Shown: positions 25,560 to 34,014 of the stretch, in pieces
How positions within the stretch are numbered: position 1 is the first letter of the stretch
Layout: the number at the start of each line of letters is the position of its first letter
Source: Methylobacterium thuringiense
GTDB taxonomy: Bacteria > Pseudomonadota > Alphaproteobacteria > Rhizobiales > Beijerinckiaceae
DNA length: 64,000 nucleotides
Reading direction: 5' to 3'
Assembly: GCF_022179645.1 (NCBI RefSeq)
Contig: NZ_BPRA01000006.1
Coordinates: forward strand, 124,001 to 188,000
Position numbers and translations under genes: made by a program
Notes under the pieces: model-generated
What the model was told of the DNA's origin: nothing
The model's database searches: none
What the model saw: the letters and a program-made list of their open reading frames with translations, nothing else

Positions 25560-26744
25560 ATGCCGTTGCCGTCCCGTCTGAGGGTCCTTCGCGCCGTCGC
25601 CGGGCTCGCGCTCGTCTTCGGGGTCGCAGCGTGTTCGTCGCTACCTCGGACACCCTACACGGCGCAGCAGGCCTCGCTCGCCACGTTACCCGGCATGGGG
25701 CCGGTGCGGGCCTACGCCGATGCCACGGCCTCCGAGATCGCGACGATCGCGGAGCGGCCTGAGGGGCGCCGCAACGGTTTCAATTATCTCGCGCTCTCGG
25801 GCGGCGGCGGCGACGGGGCCTATGGCGCGGGCGTGCTGAACGGCTGGAGCGCGTCCGGTAAGCGGCCGGACTTCGCCATCGTTTCCGGCGTCTCGACCGG
25901 CGCGCTGATCGCGCCCTTCGCCTTCCTCGGCTCGGGCTATGACGGCTACCTCACGGACTTCTACACGAGCGGCATCGCCGAATCCCTGGTCCAGGCGCCG
26001 AGCATCACCAACGTGCTGTTCGGCTCCGGCCTGTTCGGCGACGGCAAGCTGCGGGAGATCATCGGGCGCTACGTCACGCCGGACCTTCTCGCGGCCGTCG
26101 CCGCCGAGCACGCCAAGGGCCGCCGCCTCTACGTCGTGACGACGAATCTCGATCAGCAGCGCGCGGTGATCTGGAACATGGGCGCCATCGCCGCCAGCGG
26201 CGCGCCGAACGCCGCCGACCTGTTCCGCGACGTGCTGACCGCCTCGGCGAGCGTCCCGGCCGTGTTCCCGCCGCAACTCGTGGACGTCCAGGCCGAGGGC
26301 CGCACCTTCCAGGAGATGCATGTCGACGGCTCGGTGGTGATCCCGGTTTTCACTCTGCCCCAGGGGTTCCTGCCGCGCACACGCGCCGGACGCGGCCAGG
26401 CGGACATCTACGTGGTGATCAACGGGCGGCTCGAGCCGGAATTCGACGTCACCCAGAACAACACGCTCGCCATCACCGGACGCTCGTTCACGACCGCAAG
26501 CCGTGCCCGCACCCGGGCGACGCTGTCGGCGACCGAGACGGTGAGCCGCAGAAGCGGCATCGGCTTCAACCTGACCTATATCGACGAGACCGGGCCGACC
26601 GCTACGGCGGGGCGCGGCTTCGACACCGCCTACATGCGCAACCTCTACGATGCCGGCTACGAGAAGGGGAAAACCGGCCGCTTCTGGCAGCACTCCGTCC
26701 CCGGCGCGCCGTCCACGGTTCTCGAAGCCTCCGTCGTCCACTGA
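25560..26744 (+). CDS. Patatin-like phospholipase, probable lipoprotein
   Basis: 394 residues. The N-terminus is a lipoprotein signal (VFGVAACSS, lipobox Cys about 25). The patatin fold is shown by a glycine-rich oxyanion loop (SGGGGDGAYGAG), the nucleophile motif GVSTG and the catalytic Asp in HVDGSVVIPV. These enzymes hydrolyse acyl chains of phospholipids and related lipids with a Ser-Asp dyad. The ATG at 25560 starts the signal; the frame is open farther upstream without character. It is convergent with the small gene at 26824. Confidence 0.88.
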   Translation: MPLPSRLRVLRAVAGLALVFGVAACSSLPRTPYTAQQASLATLPGMGPVRAYADATASEIATIAERPEGRRNGFNYLALSGGGGDGAYGAGVLNGWSASGKRPDFAIVSGVSTGALIAPFAFLGSGYDGYLTDFYTSGIAESLVQAPSITNVLFGSGLFGDGKLREIIGRYVTPDLLAAVAAEHAKGRRLYVVTTNLDQQRAVIWNMGAIAASGAPNAADLFRDVLTASASVPAVFPPQLVDVQAEGRTFQEMHVDGSVVIPVFTLPQGFLPRTRAGRGQADIYVVINGRLEPEFDVTQNNTLAITGRSFTTASRARTRATLSATETVSRRSGIGFNLTYIDETGPTATAGRGFDTAYMRNLYDAGYEKGKTGRFWQHSVPGAPSTVLEASVVH

Positions 26745-26752
26745 CGGACACG

Positions 26753-26783
26753 AAGAAAACCGCTTCCGCGTGGGCGGAAGCGG
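26753..26783 (-). terminator. Rho-independent terminator
   Basis: CCGCTTCCGC (26760-26769) and GCGGAAGCGG (26774-26783) form a perfect 10-bp stem with a 4-base loop. On the minus strand it is followed by TTTTCTTC, so it ends the small gene at 26824; it may also stop the convergent patatin gene. Confidence 0.8.
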
Positions 26784-26823
26784 CAGGATCGTTTCGTCAG
26801 CGGCGGACGTGAACGCCGAAGAA

Positions 26824-26952
26824 CTACTTGCCCAGGATCTTGGTAACTAGGCGGCCGAGCGGCGTGCTCGAACTGGCGTTGCGGTCGTCGCGTACGACCT
26901 GGCGGTTCTCGTTGCCGAGGATCTTGGTGACGATGCGTCCGATGAGGCTCAT
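26824..26952 (-). CDS. 42-residue protein with internal duplication
   Basis: An unlisted short ORF with GGAG eight bases before the ATG. Product: MSLIGRIVTKILGN, then a polar middle (ENRQVVRDDRNASSST), then LGRLVTKILGK. The GR-[IL]-VTKILG segment therefore occurs at both ends, as two short amphipathic basic helices joined by a charged linker. A terminator follows the stop. No family recognised. The layout resembles membrane-binding or peptide-toxin-like helices, which is inference. Confidence 0.65.
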   Translation of the reverse strand: MSLIGRIVTKILGNENRQVVRDDRNASSSTPLGRLVTKILGK

Positions 26953-27005
26953 GGCCGTACTCCGTAGAAATCCGTGACGCCGCGAACGGTGCAGCTTTCA
27001 CGTCT

Positions 27006-28226
27006 TCAACGGAGAAGCCGCTCGACCTGTTCCGGCGGCGCAGGCCGATCGGCGCCCGGCCGGCCGCGCAGGATGTTGACGCCGACGATGACGGCATAGG
27101 CCGCGAACATCGCGAACAGCGTCCAGGCGAAACCCTGCGGCACGACGAGGTCCATGCCGGCCCCGATCATCGGCGGCCCGACCATGAGGCCGGCGCTGTA
27201 GAGCGCGACGAAGGCCGCGTTGGCGCCGGCGAGATCCGGTCCGCGCACGCTCGCGCCGAGATGGGCAAGGCCTACGGTGTAGAGCGTGCCGGCGACGCCG
27301 CCCCAGAGGAAGAGCAGCCCGACCAGCACCGGCAGCGAAGCGCTCGCCGCCGGGATCAGCGCCGCACCGAGCGCGCCGACGATGCTCGCCGCAAGCAGCA
27401 CCAGGCCGCGATCGGTCCGGTCGGCGAGCCAGCCCACGGGGATCGCAAACAGAACGTTGCCGAGCGCCACCGCGCTGACGAGGCCGGCGGCGGTCTGCGC
27501 ATCGAACCCGACCTTGAGCCCGTAGAGCGGCAGGATCGCGAAGCCGCCGGTCTCGACGGCGCCGTAGATGAAGGCGGCCAGCGTCGCCGCCGGTGCGAGC
27601 CGGAGATAGGCGAGGAAGCGCACGCTTCCGCCCTCACGCGAGATCGTCGGCGAGACGCCACGCGCCAGCACGATCGGCAGGGCCGCCACGACGAACAGGG
27701 CGGCGCCGGCGAGATACGGCGCGAACCCTTCCGTCCCCAGCAGCACAAGCAGTCCCGGCCCGATGGCGAAGCCGAGCGCCAGCACGGTGGCGTAGATGCC
27801 CATCACCAGCCCACGGCGCGCCGGCGCAGCCGCCTGGGTGATCCAGAACTCGGATAGTACGAACAGCGCTCCGAGCGTCGCCGAGAAGAACAAGCGGAGC
27901 GGAAACCACCAGGCGAGGTCGTAGAAGGCCTTGAAGCCGACGAGCAGCGCCGCCCCGAGCCCGATCGAGAACAGCAGGAGCGGCAACACGCCGACCCGCG
28001 CGGCGAGCCGCGGCACGAACGGCACCGTGAGGATGCTGGCAAATCCGCCCACCGCCGTGTTGAGGCCGATCATCGCGCCGGAGGCGCCCATCCGCTCCAT
28101 CTCGAGCGAGAGCAGCGGGATCGACAGGCTGAGGCCGATCCCGACCACGGCGACACATGTGATCGCGGCGGCGATCGCGGTGAAGCGGTCGCGGTCGGAT
28201 GGCGGGGAAGGGGCGAGCATCGACAT
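27006..28226 (-). CDS. MFS transporter
   Basis: 406 residues with about twelve membrane helices, a basic intracellular loop (PRLAARVG) between helices 2 and 3, and the second-half equivalent WLADRTDRG. Length and the C-terminal FAMFAAYAVIVGVN fit drug/metabolite exporters of the YcaD group. Substrate unknown. The first ATG (28226) and the one two codons later are both possible. It is followed after 53 bp by the 42-residue gene on the same strand. Confidence 0.88.
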   Translation of the reverse strand: MSMLAPSPPSDRDRFTAIAAAITCVAVVGIGLSLSIPLLSLEMERMGASGAMIGLNTAVGGFASILTVPFVPRLAARVGVLPLLLFSIGLGAALLVGFKAFYDLAWWFPLRLFFSATLGALFVLSEFWITQAAAPARRGLVMGIYATVLALGFAIGPGLLVLLGTEGFAPYLAGAALFVVAALPIVLARGVSPTISREGGSVRFLAYLRLAPAATLAAFIYGAVETGGFAILPLYGLKVGFDAQTAAGLVSAVALGNVLFAIPVGWLADRTDRGLVLLAASIVGALGAALIPAASASLPVLVGLLFLWGGVAGTLYTVGLAHLGASVRGPDLAGANAAFVALYSAGLMVGPPMIGAGMDLVVPQGFAWTLFAMFAAYAVIVGVNILRGRPGADRPAPPEQVERLLR

Positions 28227-28357
28227 GTCGGGGGTTTTCGGACGGGCGCGGCGTGTGCTGGCGCCGACGGCAGGGCCGTCACATCGGCGCGATGGCGCCG
28301 GGTGTCGAGGGCGCTATCGCACCTTGCAACCCCCTCTGCCTGGACGGGCCCTGCCCG

Positions 28358-29356
28358 TCAGGCCGCGTGCCGGTCGGCCTCGGCGCCGAAATGGCCGATG
28401 TAGCGGGCGGCGATGGCCTCCACCGGCAGCACCACGAAGACGTCGGTGGTGCCGAACTGGCGGTCGATCACGGCGCCATCGCCGAAGGTCGCGCCGATGC
28501 GCAGGTAGCCCTTCATCAAGGGCGGCAGGCTCTGGAGCGCCACCTTCGGGTTCACCGCCTCGGGTGCGAGCCTGTCCATCGCGACGAAGCGGTCGGAGAC
28601 CGCCCGCGCCCGCCACGCTTCGGGGGCGCGGGCATGGTGGTGGAGGAAGCTGAGTTGCAGGGCGAGCCGGTCCGGATCGGTGCCTTCGAGGCTGGCGCAG
28701 CCGAGCATCGCGTCGATGCGGTGGTGCAGCACGTAGGCCCAGATGCCGTGCCAGAGCAGCTCGACCGTGCGCTTGGTGCGGTAGGGCTTGAGCACGCAGG
28801 AGCGGCCGAGTTCGAGAAAGCGCTTACCCGGGTGACGGTCGAGCAGCGGCCCGATATCGAATTCGCCCGCCGAGTAGAAGCCCGTGCCGCCCTCGGCCCG
28901 GTCTCCGCGCAGCAGCCGGTAGGTGCCGACCACCTTCGGTCGCGGCTTGCGGAAGGGTTTGGCCTTCACCGCCGCGTGGTCGATCACGAGCAGGTGGTCG
29001 CAGATCGGATCGTAGGCGTCGATGTCGCGCCGCTTCAGCATCGCGAGCCCCGATGGAATCGCCGACATCTCCTCGTAGAACACCTTGTAGCGCAGGCGTT
29101 GCGCCCGTCGGATCTCCGACTTCTTCGTCGCGAGCCGCACTTCGAGGCTGCCGATGCGGCCGAGGCTCGGGCCGAAGTCCGGTGCCGGTTTCGGCATCCG
29201 CGATTTCAGCAGGATCGGCGCGCCGCCCGGCAGCGCGAGGCCCGGAATGCCGCCCTCGAAGGTCTGCTTGAAACGGGCGAGGGGCGCCTGGACGTGAGTC
29301 TCCCAGCCGGTCTTCCACGCCGCGGACGCGTCACGCCCGGAAAAGTTCGGCACCAT
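28358..29356 (-). CDS. GNAT-family acyltransferase, OlsB/hemolysin-like
   Basis: 332 residues of the acyl-ACP-dependent N-acyltransferase family (OlsB-like). Typical segments are RRAQRLRYKVFYEEM, DAYDPICDHLLVID, GTYRLLRGD, EFDIGPLL and ELGRSCVLKPYR. OlsB transfers a 3-hydroxyacyl chain from ACP to ornithine, the first step of ornithine lipid synthesis; close relatives are annotated as hemolysin-like. No olsA is adjacent. Start is the ATG at 29356. The N-terminal 75 residues are longer than in OlsB of Rhizobium and variable. Confidence 0.82.
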   Translation of the reverse strand: MVPNFSGRDASAAWKTGWETHVQAPLARFKQTFEGGIPGLALPGGAPILLKSRMPKPAPDFGPSLGRIGSLEVRLATKKSEIRRAQRLRYKVFYEEMSAIPSGLAMLKRRDIDAYDPICDHLLVIDHAAVKAKPFRKPRPKVVGTYRLLRGDRAEGGTGFYSAGEFDIGPLLDRHPGKRFLELGRSCVLKPYRTKRTVELLWHGIWAYVLHHRIDAMLGCASLEGTDPDRLALQLSFLHHHARAPEAWRARAVSDRFVAMDRLAPEAVNPKVALQSLPPLMKGYLRIGATFGDGAVIDRQFGTTDVFVVLPVEAIAARYIGHFGAEADRHAA

Positions 29357-29570
29357 CGTTGAGCCTGCCCCGCGAGGCCGATCCGGCCTTGACCGGCGCA
29401 CATCATCACGAAGGGCGCACGCTTTTATGACATCGGAAGGCGTGGCGGGACAGGGGTTTAAGGGTCAGACACCGTTGCTTGTGTGGGTTCGGCCCAGGCC
29501 GTCACATTCGTAGCCGTCGAACGAAACCGGCTAAGGATGCCAGGGGGTTAGGGGCAGCCTGGTCGCTGCG

Positions 29571-29606
29571 AAAACCCTCTCCCGCAGAGGAGAGAGGGTT
29601 TTTCTT
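29571..29606. terminator. Bidirectional terminator hairpin
   Basis: AAAACCCTCTC and GAGAGGGTTTTT form a stem with A and T runs on the two sides. It lies just after the stop of the minus-strand gene at 29611. Confidence 0.7.
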
Positions 29607-29610
29607 CGCC

Positions 29611-29994
29611 TCACACGAACTGGCTCACCCCCGGGATCGCGCCGATGATGCGGCCCATGGTGTCCTCGCCGGCCTTTTCGCGACCATAGGCGAAGAGTTC
29701 CTGGCCGAGCGGCTGCATCTGGCCCATCGAGACGCCGGACGACATCAGCTTCTGGCCGAGAGCCATGACGCCGCCGCCCATGCCGCCGAGCATGCCGAGC
29801 AGACCGCCGCCGCCCTCTTCGGCATTCGATTCGGCGATGGCCGCATCGGCGCCCGGCAGCTTGGCCAGAAGCTGCGCCACGTCCTGGGGCGGACCCTCCT
29901 TCTGCAGGAAGGCGAGGATGTGCCCGATCGCGGCCTTGGCGGTCTCGGCATCGACGCCCGTGCGGGTGGTGATGCGGGCAATCAGCTCGTCCAT
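29611..29994 (-). CDS. DUF2267/DUF2780-like small protein
   Basis: 127 residues. The N-terminal half (MDELIARITTRTGVDAETA then HILAFLQKEGPPQDV) is a helical bundle like the DUF2267/DUF2780 group; a Gly/Met-rich hinge (GGGGLLGMLGGMGGG) leads to a C-terminal helix. No signal peptide. Function unknown. It is divergent from the HerA-like ATPase and ends in a clear terminator. Confidence 0.65.
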   Translation of the reverse strand: MDELIARITTRTGVDAETAKAAIGHILAFLQKEGPPQDVAQLLAKLPGADAAIAESNAEEGGGGLLGMLGGMGGGVMALGQKLMSSGVSMGQMQPLGQELFAYGREKAGEDTMGRIIGAIPGVSQFV

Positions 29995-30139
29995 GGGGTG
30001 TCCTCTCCTCGTTTCGGCCCGTCCTTCCGACGGGCGAACGCTGAAATCAAGGCCACGGCGATCCGGCCTCGCCGCCGAGCCTGGAAAACGGCCGCGCTCC
30101 CGGAGTAGAGTGAGGTCCTATCGAGAAGGAATGCACGGC

Positions 30140-31678
30140 ATGGCGGGCGACGGCACGATCCTGGTCGGCAAGAGCACGGGCAAGACCCCGAAGCCGGAGG
30201 TGCTGGCGCTCAAGCTCGCCAACCGGCACGGCCTCGTCGCAGGCGCCACCGGCACCGGCAAGACCGTGACGCTGCAGGTGCTGGCCGAAGGGTTCTCCAA
30301 TGCCGGCGTCCCGGTCTTCGCCGCCGACATCAAGGGCGACCTCTCAGGGCTTGCCGCGGCCGGCGAGGCGAAGCCGCACTTCGTCAAGCGCGCCGAGGAA
30401 CTCGGCATCACCTACGAGCCCGACCGCTTCCCCGTGACTTTCTGGGACCTGTTCGGCGACCAGGGCCACCCGATCCGCTGTACCGTCACCGAGATGGGGC
30501 CTCTGCTGCTCGGACGGCTGCTTGAACTCAACGACACCCAGGAGGGCGTGCTCAACATCGCCTTCCGGGTCGCCGACGAGAACCAGTGGCCGGTGATCGA
30601 CCTGAAGGACCTGCGCTCGCTGCTGACCTTCCTCTCCGAGAACTCCAAGGAACTCGGCGCGAAGTACGGCAACGTTTCCGCCGCCTCGATCGGCGCGATC
30701 CAGCGGGCGCTGCTCGTGCTGGAGAACCAGGGCGCCGACAAGTTTCTCGGCGAGCCGGCGCTCGACCTGAACGACTTCATGCGCACCGACCGCGACGGGC
30801 GCGGCGTGATCAACATCCTCGCCGCCGACAAGCTGATGCAGCGTCCGCGCCTCTACGCCTCGTTCCTGCTCTGGATGCTCTCCGAGCTGTTCGAGCAGCT
30901 TCCCGAGGTCGGCGACCTCGACAAGCCGAAGCTCGTGTTCTTCTTCGACGAGGCGCACCTGCTGTTTTCCGACGCCCCGAAGCCGCTGCTCGACGCCGTT
31001 GAGCAGGTGGTGCGCCTGATCCGCTCGAAGGGTGTCGGCGTCTACTTCGTCACCCAGAACCCCCTCGACGTGCCGGAGACCGTGCTCGGCCAGCTCGGCA
31101 ACCGGGTGCAGCATGCGCTGCGCGCCTTCACCCCGCGCGACCAGCGCGCCGTGCGCGCGGCGGCCGAGACGTTTCGGCAGAACCCGGATTTCGACGTCTC
31201 GAAGGCGATCACCGAGCTTGCCGTCGGCGAGGCCCTGGTCTCGTTCCTCGAGGCCAAGGGCACGCCCTCGATGGTCGAGCGGGCGCTGATCGCGCCGCCG
31301 CAGGCCCGCGTCGGGCCGCTGACGCCGGCCGAGCGCGCCGACCTGATCGCCGCGAGCACGATCCGCGGCAAGTACGACGAGGCGATCGACCGGGAGAGCG
31401 CCTACGAGATGCTGGCCGCGCGCAAGAATCTCGACGGCGAGACGGCCGAGGCCGCCCACCAGTCCGAAGGCGGACTGGGCGGACTGCTCTCCAGCCTCGG
31501 CGGCCTTTTCGGCGGCGGTTCCTCCGCGAAGGAAACTCCGAAGGGGAGGGGACGTGCCAAGCCGTCCCTCACCGAGCAGGTGATCGGCAACGCCGCCCGC
31601 TCGATGGCGCGCACTGTCGGCACCCAGGTCGGCAATGCGATTCTTCGGAATGTGCTGGGCGGCCTGACCAAGCGGTAG
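30140..31678 (+). CDS. HerA/YjgR-like ATPase (DUF853)
   Basis: 512-residue FtsK/HerA-superfamily ATPase. Walker A is GATGTGKT (35-42); Walker B is LVFFFDEAHLLF (about 268); the sensor segment VYFVTQNPLDVPE follows. The segment NRHGLVAGATGTGKTV is characteristic of the YjgR group. The C-terminal 60 residues are glycine-rich (LSSLGGLFGGGSS) then basic. Function is unknown; HerA proper acts in DNA end resection with NurA, but no nuclease partner is adjacent. I chose the ATG at 30140, which has GAAGGA nine bases upstream, over the one at 30131. Confidence 0.88.
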   Translation: MAGDGTILVGKSTGKTPKPEVLALKLANRHGLVAGATGTGKTVTLQVLAEGFSNAGVPVFAADIKGDLSGLAAAGEAKPHFVKRAEELGITYEPDRFPVTFWDLFGDQGHPIRCTVTEMGPLLLGRLLELNDTQEGVLNIAFRVADENQWPVIDLKDLRSLLTFLSENSKELGAKYGNVSAASIGAIQRALLVLENQGADKFLGEPALDLNDFMRTDRDGRGVINILAADKLMQRPRLYASFLLWMLSELFEQLPEVGDLDKPKLVFFFDEAHLLFSDAPKPLLDAVEQVVRLIRSKGVGVYFVTQNPLDVPETVLGQLGNRVQHALRAFTPRDQRAVRAAAETFRQNPDFDVSKAITELAVGEALVSFLEAKGTPSMVERALIAPPQARVGPLTPAERADLIAASTIRGKYDEAIDRESAYEMLAARKNLDGETAEAAHQSEGGLGGLLSSLGGLFGGGSSAKETPKGRGRAKPSLTEQVIGNAARSMARTVGTQVGNAILRNVLGGLTKR

Positions 31679-31941
31679 GCCGTCTCCAGACGCCGTGACG
31701 CGCGGTGTCGAACCCGGGACCGGCCCGCGTCGTCCGGGAAGCCGGGCGCCACGAATTCGGGCGCCGGCGCAAGGCGTTGAAGCGACGCCGATCCGAGATT
31801 TCGCAGAATGGCTTAAAGCTTCATTATCTCTGCTCGGAAGAAGCCGGGTGCCGGCACGCCGTGTGGCATCTGAAATAGTGATTCTTTACCGAGACCCGAT
31901 ACTCACCGGAGCGGACAAGACCGCTTTCGGGACCGCATCCC

Positions 31942-33165
31942 ATGTTCACCAAGGACCAGTCGGGCAGCGTCGCGCTGCTGTTCGCGCTGATGCTGCCCGC
32001 GCTGATGGTCGGCGTCGGTGGCGGCATCGAGGTGTCGCGTGCGGTCGACTACAAGCAGCGGCTGACCTCGGCCGCCGACCTCGCTTGCCGCCAGGCGGAG
32101 GTTTACGTCGAGAGCTTGCCCGGCCCCGTCATGCCGCTGGATTATTCCATGAAAGTACGGGACTACGGGACCATGAACCTAGTCGAGCGTGCGCTGACCG
32201 ACACGGCACAAATTGCGGCGACGCCGACCGTGTCGAAGACGGCCCTCGGAATGCCCCTGCTCAATCTCCGTCCCGGTAACATTCATGTCGTCGCGACCGG
32301 TACGGTCGATCTCGTTTTCAAGAATTTCCTCAGCAAGAACAGCTTAACGTTCACGGTGACACGTGACTGCACTGTGACGGCGAACGCATCATCTGGCCCG
32401 CCGACCCTGCTCATGTCCGAGTCATTCGAAGATTACGCCGTTAAGAACGGCTGGGCGCTGTACGGAACGCTCGGAAAAGCGAACTGCGTGGGTTCTGCGT
32501 GCCCAGGCAAATTTGGTACTACAAATGCTGGCGTCGAAATCGACCAATTGTCAGCTATTGAAACGGGCGACGGCGTGCAATATGGTCAGCAGTTTGCTGA
32601 GCTAGACAGTGATTGCACTGCAGATCAGCGGATCGGTGCAGTCACCGATCCTCAAAAAACCGCCTGTAGTGCAAATGGGCAAACAACTAACTCGTCAATC
32701 AATATGCCTTTTAACGATCTTAAAGTGGGCGTTTACGAAGTTCGGTATGTCTATAATGCACGTAAAAATATTCCAGGTGTTTACGAATATAATGATAGCG
32801 TTATTTGTTCAAGTGTTCCGGGTACAGATGGATTAACTCGAAATTCCGATGTAGCGAAGAACGCTGCAGGGGTGAGTACCACCTCTCTGGATTATCAAAC
32901 TCGCCGAATCGAGCTGTGGGTCGAGCCAGAAAGTAGCGGCTACTTGTCCGACAGCCAGAGCTTAACGGCTACATCGAATGCGTCTTACATGCAGAAATAC
33001 ATGGTTGATGTATGCGTCTGGTCTAAAGTATGGACCGAGCGGTCTTATCGATTTACTGTCACAAAGCAGCAAAATTATAGAGTTTCCTGGCGGGCGGCCG
33101 GACGTGATGATAGTTACGGTGGTTTAATTGACTATATCCGGATATGCAGAAACGCCTGCCCATGA
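31942..33165 (+). CDS. TadG-like pilus-assembly protein with C-terminal jelly-roll-like domain
   Basis: 407 residues. The N-terminus (DQSGSVALLFALMLPALMVGVGGGIEVSRAVDYKQRL) is the TadG/TadE prepilin-like hydrophobic helix. From about residue 152 the protein changes: ESFEDYAVKNGWALYG, GVEIDQLSAIETGDG, QQFAELDSDC, VYEVRYVYNARKNIPGVYEY and SWRAAGRDDSYGGLIDYI resemble the galactose-binding-like/DUF642 or anchor-motif jelly roll of secreted proteins. Several Cys residues could form disulfides. The second part coincides with a low-GC patch. The next TadE-like gene overlaps its stop. No Tad ATPase or secretin is in the window. Confidence 0.75.
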   Translation: MFTKDQSGSVALLFALMLPALMVGVGGGIEVSRAVDYKQRLTSAADLACRQAEVYVESLPGPVMPLDYSMKVRDYGTMNLVERALTDTAQIAATPTVSKTALGMPLLNLRPGNIHVVATGTVDLVFKNFLSKNSLTFTVTRDCTVTANASSGPPTLLMSESFEDYAVKNGWALYGTLGKANCVGSACPGKFGTTNAGVEIDQLSAIETGDGVQYGQQFAELDSDCTADQRIGAVTDPQKTACSANGQTTNSSINMPFNDLKVGVYEVRYVYNARKNIPGVYEYNDSVICSSVPGTDGLTRNSDVAKNAAGVSTTSLDYQTRRIELWVEPESSGYLSDSQSLTATSNASYMQKYMVDVCVWSKVWTERSYRFTVTKQQNYRVSWRAAGRDDSYGGLIDYIRICRNACP

Positions 33166-33755
33166 TTTTACGAAATCTTGCTGTTCAGGAGTATTCGGTG
33201 ATGCTGGTTCCTTCGGAGTGCCATTTGCCAAAAGACACCCTTTTTCAAAGTGGTGCTAATCATAAGAGCAATAAAAAACTAGCGCATATTAAAAAAAATA
33301 TACAAATCAATATTCGAACTGGCCGGCACGACGAACGGGGTGCGTCTGCCGTCGAATTTGCGCTAGTCTTGTTTCCTTTCCTGATCCTTTGCCTCGGTGT
33401 ACTACAGTTTGTCTTCCTGAATTATACCCAGCAAACGCTTAGCGACGCATTGTATAGCAGCGCCTCGAACCCTGAAAGCGAGCTGATCTCAGGGGATAGG
33501 TCGGGATACAGAGCTCGAGTGTGCGCCAAAATGCCATTCCAGACGGACTGCCTCAATTTGCTGACGGGCATCAAAATCGAGATGATGCGGCTGGACGCCC
33601 TGCCGACGGCAACCACGGCAATCACCGGATCCGACTTCCTTCCCGGTACGAGCGGCGACGTCTTGGTCTTGCGGGCGACGATGCCGGCGCCGCAGGTCGT
33701 CGCGTTCATCCCGCAACTGACGGCGAAGGATTCGGTGATATTCCGTCGCCCTTAG
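33162..33755 (+). CDS. TadE-like protein
   Basis: 197 residues from the ATG at 33162, whose ATGA overlaps the TGA stop of the TadG-like gene and suggests translational coupling. DERGASAVEFALVLFPFLILCLGVLQFVFLN (about 62-92) is the TadE N-terminal signature; the rest is a periplasmic domain with a Cys pair. The first 55 residues are unusually AT-rich and Lys-rich, so the true start could be farther downstream. The stop TAG is the first three bases of a dispersed repeat. Confidence 0.72.
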   Translation: MILRNLAVQEYSVMLVPSECHLPKDTLFQSGANHKSNKKLAHIKKNIQINIRTGRHDERGASAVEFALVLFPFLILCLGVLQFVFLNYTQQTLSDALYSSASNPESELISGDRSGYRARVCAKMPFQTDCLNLLTGIKIEMMRLDALPTATTAITGSDFLPGTSGDVLVLRATMPAPQVVAFIPQLTAKDSVIFRRP

Positions 33756-33858
33756 AGCGCTTTCCGACCGAGTGGATACCGGTCGCTCGAAAGAAAGCGC
33801 GTCATAACAACAACCTAGAGCCGCCGGCCTGATGCAATCACATCGGATACGGCTCTAG
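33753..33858. repeat. Palindromic dispersed repeat, family A
   Basis: TAGAGCGCTTTCCGACCGAG..., then ACCGGTCGCTCGAAAGAAAGCGCG, a second arm TAGAGCCG...CGGCTCTAG and GATGCAATCA between. Two hairpins are possible. The first TAG (33753-33755) is the stop codon of the TadE-like gene. Confidence 0.75.
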
Positions 33859-34014
33859 CCGCCGGTAGGATCGCTGTGCGGTCGGGCGCAACTCCGCGCC
33901 GTCGGGCGAGCCACGCGCTACGGCACCAGTTCGGTGTCGCGAAAGACATTGAAAGCTCCGGTCCTGTCGAGACGGGGTCGAAGACAGTGCCACGAACTGC
34001 TAGGACTTCAGCGC

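Noticed and set aside
30140-31678. Possible HerA-NurA or HerA-SIR2 type defence system
   Set aside because: No NurA, SIR2 or DUF4297 partner is adjacent; the ATPase matches the YjgR group found outside defence loci.
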